Source: Bacteroidetes bacterium UBA955
GTDB lineage: Bacteria > Bacteroidota > Bacteroidia > NS11-12g > UBA955
Direction of reading: 5' to 3'
Length of the DNA stretch: 6,525 bases
Assembly: GCA_002293105.1 (NCBI GenBank)
Contig: DBCP01000034.1
Location: 9,446-15,970, forward strand
Under the pieces are notes generated by a model. The model saw nothing but the letters and a program-made list of their open reading frames with translations, was not told the DNA's origin and searched no databases. Of the stretch, positions 1 through 5,332 are shown piece by piece. Positions within the stretch are counted from its first letter, which is position 1. Every line of letters begins with the position of its first letter. The translations under genes and the position numbers were made by a program.

Positions 1-74
1 GCGTATCCAAAGAGGTGACGGGTCGACATATAACGAAGTTAGCGATTGAAAGGTAGATGGGTGTAATTGAAAAC

Positions 75-104
75 AAAAAAGGCTGCCATTTGGCAGCCTT
101 TTTT
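75..104 (-). terminator. Symmetrical intrinsic terminator after the OmpA-family gene
   Basis: Six A residues (75-80) are followed by a 7-bp GC-rich arm GGCTGCC (81-87), a 4-nt loop (88-91), the perfect complementary arm GGCAGCC (92-98) and six T residues (99-104). Read on the minus strand this is a stem followed by a U-tract, about 20 nt past the OmpA-family stop codon. The A-stem-T symmetry means it should work in both directions, so it may also end a plus-strand gene entering from the left. The structure is seen directly; its activity is inferred. Confidence 0.93.
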
Positions 105-124
105 GTTCTATGCAATGGTTAATC

Positions 125-1756
125 TTAGTAGCTCAATTTGAAGTCTACGCGACGGTTTTTCGCTTTACCAGCAGGAGTAGCGTTGTCGGCGATAGGCAAT
201 TCTTGACCGTAACCAACCGCAGTCATGCGTACTTCGGCAACACCACCAGCTGACAAGTAGCGCTTCACCGCATTGGCGCGGTCTTGGCTCAACGTTTTGT
301 TGGCTTCTGGTGTACCGTTGTTATCGGTGTGACCTTGAATTTCAACACTTGCACCTGGATAGGTATTCAACAAGGTAGCCAAATCATCCAAGCTCTTGAA
401 AGAACTTGCAATAATCACAGCCTTGCCATTTTCAAAGTTGATTCCTTTGGCAGCCAAAGCGATTTTCTGAACCACTTCTTTCTTAATTTCAGGGCAACCT
501 TTGCTTGCTACGGTACCAGCAACATCAGGACATTTATCAATGTTGTTAAATACGCCGTCACCATCAGTATCAGGGCAACCTTCACCAGCGATAGCGCCAG
601 CAACGTTAGGACACTTGTCTTTACGATCTTCTACGCCGTCACCATCGGTGTCGGGGCAACCACCAAATGCGGGCAAACCAGCAATAGTAGGACATCCATC
701 TTCTTTGTCAGAAACACCGTCACCATCCGTATCGGGGCAACCGTTGAATTTGGCAATACCAGCGATGTTAGGACATGCATCCACTTTGTCTTGGATACCA
801 TCGGCATCAGAATCAGGGCAGCCGTTAAATTCTGCAGGACCAGCTGCATCAGGACACTTATCATCAGCATCCAAGATTCCGTCTTTGTCGGTATCCGCAG
901 GACATCCTACGCTATCAACATAACGACGGTATTTGGGTTCGGTATTCTTACACAAATCGTATTTGTCTGGAACACCATCTTCGTCTTTGTCTTTGGGGGC
1001 TTTTGGCGATGATCCCATTCCTTCACCCACTGCCATCGTCAGAGACAATGCATGCAATGCATACATGTCGTTTGTGCGCCACAACTGGTGTTTGTAGATG
1101 TTGTGTACAGGATCTGGGTAAGATTGTGTAGCACCATCCCAAATATCAGACATGGTGTAAGTAGCAGTGAAGCTGTAACGCAATCCAATTCTTTCAGTGA
1201 TATAAAAGTTGATACCAAAGGCACCTTGAACAGCTCCGTTTAACTCTGTAATGGCTGGCTTTTTGGTAAGATCAGCATAAAATTCATCTTGTACGTATGG
1301 GTGTGGGCCCCAAGTAATTTTACTGTGAGCGTAGAATCCACCGATACCGGCTTGGAAATAAGGGGCAATTTTAGCGTCTTCAGACAAGATGCTACCATTA
1401 TTCAATTTGTAACGCACACCAACAGTTAAGTCTGCAAGGTTTGCGCGGAATGATTGATATTGGTATTCTGGACGAAGGTCCCAACCCTCCCATTTGCGTG
1501 CATAACCAGCGTCACCGGTTGAAAAATTGGCAACCAAATCCAAGGCAGGACTCACATAGTAACCGAAATTAATTTGAACAGCTTGGTAATCGGGTCTGCG
1601 GGCAAATCCCAACGATGAGCCTAAGTCGCCCATATATTCGTGGATACCGCCACCAATTTCTAGGGAGTGGGATCCGGGCGATTGGGCTTGTGCAGGCACC
1701 GAACACAAAGTGGCTAGTGCTGCAAAAACGGTTGATTTAAAGTAGTTTTTTTGCAT
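125..1756 (-). CDS. OmpA-family outer-membrane protein with thrombospondin type 3 repeats
   Basis: A 543-residue exported protein expected to link the outer membrane to peptidoglycan. Residues 1-25 are a signal peptide ending in AQA. Residues 27-245 are rich in alternating aromatic and polar segments and Gly-Tyr turns, fitting a beta-barrel like those of other Bacteroidota outer-membrane proteins; this part is inferred. Residues 256-421 hold six DxDxDG calcium-binding thrombospondin type 3 repeats with paired cysteines (C269/C285 to C409/C421). Residues 430-543 are the OmpA C-terminal domain: GHTDNNGTPEANKTLSQDRA, with D478 and R493 at the positions that bind the diaminopimelate of peptidoglycan in OmpA homologues, and a closing NRRVDF motif. 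The start is ATG, preceded by a good promoter and no strong Shine-Dalgarno sequence. It has its own promoter and terminator, so it is probably monocistronic. Its exact partner or ligand cannot be told from sequence. Confidence 0.95.
   Translation of the reverse strand: MQKNYFKSTVFAALATLCSVPAQAQSPGSHSLEIGGGIHEYMGDLGSSLGFARRPDYQAVQINFGYYVSPALDLVANFSTGDAGYARKWEGWDLRPEYQYQSFRANLADLTVGVRYKLNNGSILSEDAKIAPYFQAGIGGFYAHSKITWGPHPYVQDEFYADLTKKPAITELNGAVQGAFGINFYITERIGLRYSFTATYTMSDIWDGATQSYPDPVHNIYKHQLWRTNDMYALHALSLTMAVGEGMGSSPKAPKDKDEDGVPDKYDLCKNTEPKYRRYVDSVGCPADTDKDGILDADDKCPDAAGPAEFNGCPDSDADGIQDKVDACPNIAGIAKFNGCPDTDGDGVSDKEDGCPTIAGLPAFGGCPDTDGDGVEDRKDKCPNVAGAIAGEGCPDTDGDGVFNNIDKCPDVAGTVASKGCPEIKKEVVQKIALAAKGINFENGKAVIIASSFKSLDDLATLLNTYPGASVEIQGHTDNNGTPEANKTLSQDRANAVKRYLSAGGVAEVRMTAVGYGQELPIADNATPAGKAKNRRVDFKLSY
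497..904 (-). repeat. 81-bp tandem repeats encoding thrombospondin type 3 units
   Basis: Inside the OmpA-family gene, the calcium-loop motif DxDxDG recurs at residues 288, 315, 342, 369 and 396, an exact 27-residue (81-bp) spacing. A sixth, more divergent copy begins at residue 256, outside the strict register. Each unit runs GCPDTDGDGVxDxxDxCP followed by a variable loop. The repetition also produces long spurious reading frames on the plus strand. This part of the protein probably forms a rigid calcium-stabilised spacer between barrel and peptidoglycan-binding domain, as in other OmpA proteins with such repeats. Confidence 0.9.
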
Positions 1757-1790
1757 AGATATTCCGTTAGAATAGGGTTATAGTAGTTGA

Positions 1791-1798
1791 CAAATATA
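1791..1798 (-). promoter_or_regulatory. Promoter -7 box of the OmpA-family gene
   Basis: The minus strand reads TATATTTG here, a perfect match to the Bacteroidota -7 consensus TAnnTTTG. It ends 34 nt before the ATG, which predicts a leader of roughly 25-30 nt. The -33 region has no clear TTG; instead it holds runs of A and T (1811-1827) that may act as a curved or UP-like element. The leader has only a weak GGAA as a possible ribosome-binding sequence. Confidence 0.7.
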
Positions 1799-1891
1799 GG
1801 AAATGAGGGGTTAAAAAAAAGTTTTTTCACAAATTTTACCCATTTTTTATTCCCATAATTGGGCCGGCTAAAAAATTTTTGCGCAACTGCC

Positions 1892-2353
1892 TCAGTTATA
1901 TACCATCACAGCGTTGCCATTTCGCTGAATTTGATAGCGGGCAAGTCGACCTCGGGCTTCGCCTTCCAAAGGAAATCCATTGTAGGAATATTTCGAACTG
2001 CAGCAAGGCTGAAACCCTGTAGAAGTGGGTGTTCCGCATTGCAATTGGATATTGATGGAATCGGCCCAGACCTTGGAACAAGAAGACAGTGGTTCAAATG
2101 CGCATCCACGTTCAAAAGCAAACCAATTGTCTTCGTAGTCATGAATCACCAGTACACCTTTGACGCCCCCTTCGAAATAGGCATGACTGCCGGGATTGGC
2201 TAGGTGCATATAAGCGGGTAAATTTAGGTCGATATTGATGTTTACAGGCCCAGTGGGAATCTGTTCAGTGGTTCTATTGGTATCGTCGCAGGCAATCAAT
2301 GAAAGCAAGCCAATAGCAGCGATCGTTAAGAGGGAGAATAGACCACGATTCAT
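1892..2353 (-). CDS. Rieske-like lipoprotein with altered metal ligands
   Basis: A 153-residue predicted lipoprotein. Residues 1-21 are a hydrophobic signal ending in the lipobox LIAC, with lipidation at C22. Residues 42-50 (DLNLPAYMH) and the C-terminal half resemble a family of small Rieske-domain-annotated lipoproteins that I recall as common in Bacteroidota. The Rieske fold is suggested by CAFEP (84-88), CCSSKY (117-122) and the following G-x-P-x-x-G / L-x-x-Y pattern to residue 140. Against a canonical Rieske protein aligned by eye, box I CxH becomes C84-A-F86, and box II CPCHGSxF becomes QPCCSSKY, so the histidines are missing. A normal 2Fe-2S Rieske centre is therefore unlikely; cysteines 84, 92, 106, 117 and 118 could form disulfides or bind a metal differently. 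The longer open frame to 2557 overlaps the dehydrogenase gene, so I chose the ATG that begins the signal peptide. It is 13 nt downstream of that gene, probably co-transcribed. Function unknown. Confidence 0.82.
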   Translation of the reverse strand: MNRGLFSLLTIAAIGLLSLIACDDTNRTTEQIPTGPVNINIDLNLPAYMHLANPGSHAYFEGGVKGVLVIHDYEDNWFAFERGCAFEPLSSCSKVWADSINIQLQCGTPTSTGFQPCCSSKYSYNGFPLEGEARGRLARYQIQRNGNAVMVYN

Positions 2354-2366
2354 GCCAGGGGGTTGA

Positions 2367-3209
2367 TTAATCGTATTTGTAAAAGCCTTGTTTGGTCTTC
2401 TTTCCGTGGTGGCCGGCTTCCACTTTTTGTTGTTGGATGCGGTTGGGTCGGAATTTTGGATCGTAATGAAACTGCTGGAACATGGAGCTGGTGACGCTGA
2501 AGTTGGTATCAACACCGATGAGGTCCATGAGTTTGAACGGACCCATTTTAAACCCACTGCTTTCCATCAGTCTGTCGATGCTTTCCAATGATGCGGTGTT
2601 TTCTTCCAACGCTTTGAGGCTTTCAACATAGTAGTGTCTGGCCACGCGATTCACGATAAATCCGGGAGCATCAGCGGCATAAACGGTCGTTTTCCCAAGT
2701 GATTGAGACCAAGCAAATGCTTTCTCAGCAACGGCGGGATCCGTAGCAACGCCTTTGATCACTTCAACCAGTTTCATGATGTGGGCGGGGTTAAAAAAAT
2801 GCACACCCACTACTCTTTCAGGGTGTTTGAGAGCGGCGGCAATTTGGGTAATAGGAATACTGGAAGTGTTTGTTGCGAAGATGGTTTGGGGACCATTGAT
2901 GGTTTCCAAAAATCCGAATAATTCTCGTTTTATGGGCAGTTGCTCCAACACCGCTTCAATGATAAAATCGGCGACCAAAGTGCTTCTGTCTGGTGTTGTA
3001 CTCAATAGAGACAGGGCTTTTGCTGCTTTTTCGGTGGTGGTTTTCCCTTTGGAAACTGCCACATCAAGTTGTGTTTGGATGTATGTAATTCCCTTTTCCA
3101 AGGCTTCAGGATGCACATCGAACAAAACGGTTGGGTATCCGGCTTGTATGCTACACAGGGCGATACCTGATCCCATCACACCGGCGCCAATGACTGCCAC
3201 TTTCATCAT
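2367..3209 (-). CDS. hbd: 3-hydroxybutyryl-CoA dehydrogenase
   Basis: A 280-residue cytoplasmic enzyme that interconverts (S)-3-hydroxybutyryl-CoA and acetoacetyl-CoA with NAD(P), in beta-oxidation, amino-acid or aromatic breakdown, or butyrate-type metabolism. The N-terminal Rossmann domain shows GAGVMG (8-13) and D31 at the end of the second strand, usual for NAD preference. The active site is complete: S116 in TNTSS, H137 in VHFFNPAH, E149 in KLVEV and N187 in FIVNR; the spacing matches the S117/H138/N188 set of clostridial Hbd. The C-terminal helical dimerisation domain ends in GHHGKKTKQGFYKYD. The length is standard for the single-domain family. The frame is open upstream to 3326, but that part overlaps the EnvC gene; the Rossmann strand begins at the tandem ATG-ATG (3209 or 3206). 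It sits among envelope genes, an odd neighbourhood, and may have its own promoter. The precise substrate chain length is not visible. Confidence 0.93.
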   Translation of the reverse strand: MMKVAVIGAGVMGSGIALCSIQAGYPTVLFDVHPEALEKGITYIQTQLDVAVSKGKTTTEKAAKALSLLSTTPDRSTLVADFIIEAVLEQLPIKRELFGFLETINGPQTIFATNTSSIPITQIAAALKHPERVVGVHFFNPAHIMKLVEVIKGVATDPAVAEKAFAWSQSLGKTTVYAADAPGFIVNRVARHYYVESLKALEENTASLESIDRLMESSGFKMGPFKLMDLIGVDTNFSVTSSMFQQFHYDPKFRPNRIQQQKVEAGHHGKKTKQGFYKYD

Positions 3210-3214
3210 AATTT

Positions 3215-3222
3215 CAAAGTTA
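3215..3222 (-). promoter_or_regulatory. Possible -7 promoter box just before the dehydrogenase start
   Basis: The minus strand reads TAACTTTG, a perfect match to the TAnnTTTG consensus, inside the 31-nt gap between the EnvC and dehydrogenase genes. Only five bases (AAATT) separate it from the tandem ATG-ATG, so transcription would start at or almost at the start codon, giving a leaderless message. No convincing -33 TTG is seen at the usual distance. An eight-base degenerate match can arise by chance, so this is tentative. Confidence 0.4.
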
Positions 3223-3240
3223 GGGAATCGGCTTTGGAAG

Positions 3241-4491
3241 TTAACGTCCCCGCAACCAGCTTTCGGGATTTTGTTTTTCTTGGCCGTGCCAAACTTGGAA
3301 CTGCAAGATCGCTTTCCCATCTTCATCGGTCATCACTTTCCCAATGTGTTGGTTCATGCGGATCACTTGTCCTTTCTCGACCAGTACAACCGATAGGTGG
3401 GAATAAACCGTAAAGAAATCGCCGTGGTTTACAAGCACCGCTTGGCCTTGTCCGGGTATATTTAGGATGGCACTCACAGTACCTTCAAACACAGCACTTG
3501 CCAATGAGCCTTTGGGCGATGTTATGTCTACGCCGTTGTTTACCGTGGTAATGCCTTCGAGATCGGGGTGTTCGTGCACGCCAAATGTTTGCGACACAAA
3601 TCCGCGTTCTACGGGCCAGGGTAGGTTGCCTTTGTTTTTTGAGAATGCCCCACCAATGGCTTTTGCTTGAGGCGATAGTAGGTTTTCTTTACCCGCCGCG
3701 GAACCCGTACTACCCGATCTTGCCTTGGCAGCGGAGGTAGCGGCCCTCGCTTTGCGTTTGCGTTCAGCTTCTATTTCTCTTGCAATCAAACGACTGATTT
3801 CATTGTTCAACCGGGCGATGGCTTTTTCGTTCTGACGGATACGATCGCGCAGTTCTTCTTCTCTTCCAGACAGTTCTTTTACCAAGGTTTGTTTGGCTTG
3901 CTTGTCGGTTTCAAGCTCTTTTGATTCCTTTTCATTTTCACCCATCAGGACCGATTTTTCCTGCTTCACATTCTCCAACTGGTTGATGGTTTTTCCCAAG
4001 GATTGGGATTGTGCCATGATGGCACTGATTTGATGTCTTCTGTACCCTGAGATTTTACGCAAGTATTTCCATCGCCGCATGGCTTGAGAAATGGATTTAG
4101 AAGAGAAAACAAAGGCGATTTCCCGACCGCTTTTACGCGTTTTATAGGCCTTGATGATGGTCTTTTTCAGTTTGAGTTGCTGGGCGTCGTGCTCTTTGCT
4201 CAAACTATCAAGGTATTTCTGTTTTTGCCCGAGCTCATAATTTACGGAGCGAATTTCCACGCCCAGGTTTTTGATGACCACCTGTCGCTGCTGGATGATT
4301 TGATTCAGCGAATTCAGTTTGTCGAGCGTAACTGTTTTCTCCTTTTGGGTGCTGGTCAATGCCTTTTTTTGTTCGGCGATGACGCGCTGCATTTTTTTGC
4401 GTTTGGCTTCGAGTTGTTTGCGCGATTGGGCTTCTCCGGTGTTTGGAAACAGGGAGGCAATCAGTAGCAATATGAAGGCCAGGATGCGCAA
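3241..4491 (-). CDS. envC: EnvC-like murein hydrolase activator with degenerate LytM/M23 domain
   Basis: A 416-residue exported protein of the EnvC/NlpD type, expected to switch on N-acetylmuramoyl-L-alanine amidases at the septum in the periplasm. Residues 1-21 are a signal peptide ending in GEA. Residues 23-250 are charged, heptad-like coiled coil, the regulatory arm of EnvC. A basic, Ala/Ser/Gly-rich linker (245-268) leads to the LytM domain (about 290-416), ending NPESWLRGR. In active M23 peptidases zinc is held by HxGxD and HxH; here these are N318-N-G-V-D322 and I395-L-Q397, so two of three zinc histidines and the first histidine of HxH are lost, while H365 of YSHL remains. That fits an activator rather than an enzyme. 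The start is TTG: an in-frame stop lies only four codons upstream at 4501-4503, and the signal peptide begins here with no ATG available. It follows the DUF4292 gene by 4 nt, so the two are surely co-transcribed. Confidence 0.9.
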   Translation of the reverse strand: MRILAFILLLIASLFPNTGEAQSRKQLEAKRKKMQRVIAEQKKALTSTQKEKTVTLDKLNSLNQIIQQRQVVIKNLGVEIRSVNYELGQKQKYLDSLSKEHDAQQLKLKKTIIKAYKTRKSGREIAFVFSSKSISQAMRRWKYLRKISGYRRHQISAIMAQSQSLGKTINQLENVKQEKSVLMGENEKESKELETDKQAKQTLVKELSGREEELRDRIRQNEKAIARLNNEISRLIAREIEAERKRKARAATSAAKARSGSTGSAAGKENLLSPQAKAIGGAFSKNKGNLPWPVERGFVSQTFGVHEHPDLEGITTVNNGVDITSPKGSLASAVFEGTVSAILNIPGQGQAVLVNHGDFFTVYSHLSVVLVEKGQVIRMNQHIGKVMTDEDGKAILQFQVWHGQEKQNPESWLRGR

Positions 4492-4495
4492 GGGG

Positions 4496-5320
4496 TTATT
4501 TCAAGGGTAGGGTTTGTCGTTTATAAGAATCGTCGATCTTGAACGGGTACGAAGGTATTACATCGTATCGAGCGGTTGTCAACGCCAAATCCACTTGTGC
4601 ATTTTGTTGTGCAGTGGTGGATGTGATTTTCATCGCCATGGGCAAAAAAGAGAATGCGCTGCCAGATTCTTTCGAGACATCGAGCCATTGACTGTGTTCG
4701 AGGACCACTTTGTCTTTGGGTTTGTCGGGGGTGGTGATTTCTGTGAATCGCAGTTGGTAAAAACCATCGTATTCTCTCTTGGTTTCGGCGGTGGGCTGTG
4801 CAAATTTTGATTCGATGACCAGGGGTTGGGCCACGGTGGTATAGCACATGAGTTGGTTGAGCAATTTCACGCTGTAGTTGCTGTTGTTGAAGGGTTGGGG
4901 GCTGCAGGTATCTACCAGGGGCTGTCCAACAAATAAGTGCTGCAGGTGTTGCACGCCGAGGGGAATGGAGAGGTATTTGCTGGCTTCGGCCACGGGAATC
5001 GCATAGTATTCTTTGTGATGGATATCGGCCAGGTGGAGGGTATCGCGGAGCATGATGCCTTTGGCGACTTGAATTTGGATGCCCATGTTGGCGCTGATGC
5101 TGAACCACACGATGGAGTCGCGTTTCATGCGCAGGTTTAGGGTGGCTGGAATTTGTTGATCGCCGGTGTTTACGGTTACGTCGTATCGACCGGTGAAGTA
5201 GGTCCAGTTGTTGGATTGTGGCAATTGGTTGTTGGCCAGCGAAATATATTGGGGGTTGTTGTCTTGCGCTTGGGTGGCGGTGGCTGCGAGCAGGGCGAAG
5301 AGGGCGAGGAAGTATTTCAT
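4496..5320 (-). CDS. DUF4292 family exported protein (LolA/LolB-like)
   Basis: A 274-residue protein matching, by recalled pattern, the Bacteroidota family DUF4292. Diagnostic parts are LRMKRDSIVWFSISANMGIQ (63-82), the following strand pairs to KEYY (103-106), LQHLFVGQPLVD (126-137) and the C-terminal YPFKIDDSY (258-266). The family is thought to adopt the LolA/LolB-type open beta-barrel that carries lipoproteins or lipids; this is an inference, with no substrate visible. Residues 1-18 are a signal peptide ending TQA, cleaved before Q19. I see no lipobox cysteine, although family members I recall are lipoproteins, so this one may be soluble in the periplasm. Two cysteines (C139, C159) remain in the mature part. 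It lies 12 nt after the TPR gene and 4 nt before the EnvC gene. The start is ATG at the signal peptide, with no clear Shine-Dalgarno sequence. Confidence 0.85.
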   Translation of the reverse strand: MKYFLALFALLAATATQAQDNNPQYISLANNQLPQSNNWTYFTGRYDVTVNTGDQQIPATLNLRMKRDSIVWFSISANMGIQIQVAKGIMLRDTLHLADIHHKEYYAIPVAEASKYLSIPLGVQHLQHLFVGQPLVDTCSPQPFNNSNYSVKLLNQLMCYTTVAQPLVIESKFAQPTAETKREYDGFYQLRFTEITTPDKPKDKVVLEHSQWLDVSKESGSAFSFLPMAMKITSTTAQQNAQVDLALTTARYDVIPSYPFKIDDSYKRQTLPLK

Positions 5321-5332
5321 GGAGCGATGGGG

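Noticed and set aside
501..923. 140-residue plus-strand frame rich in SPSVSGQP repeats
   Set aside because: The repeats are the antisense reading of the 81-bp calcium-binding units, not a separate low-complexity protein.
284..1012. 242-residue plus-strand open frame opposite the OmpA-family gene
   Set aside because: It mirrors the repeat region on the other strand; its repetitive composition follows from the antisense of the DxDxDG codons and it has no recognisable domain or start signal.
1861..1881. GGCCGGC followed by an A/T run as a terminator after the lipoprotein gene
   Set aside because: I could not form a GC-rich stem followed by a T-tract in the minus-strand orientation; the A/T palindrome alone is too weak.
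2354..2557. N-terminal extension of the Rieske-like lipoprotein frame
   Set aside because: It overlaps the C-terminal coding part of the dehydrogenase and would bury the signal peptide and lipobox inside the protein.
3210..3326. N-terminal extension of the dehydrogenase frame
   Set aside because: It overlaps the well-conserved end of the EnvC-like LytM domain, and family members begin directly at the Rossmann strand.
2755..3396. 213-residue plus-strand open frame
   Set aside because: It is opposite two convincing genes (dehydrogenase and EnvC-like), spans their junction, and shows no family signature.
4521..5108. 195-residue minus-strand frame overlapping the DUF4292 gene
   Set aside because: It is a frame-shifted shadow rich in Arg, His, Pro and Gln; the DUF4292 frame has a signal peptide and family motifs.
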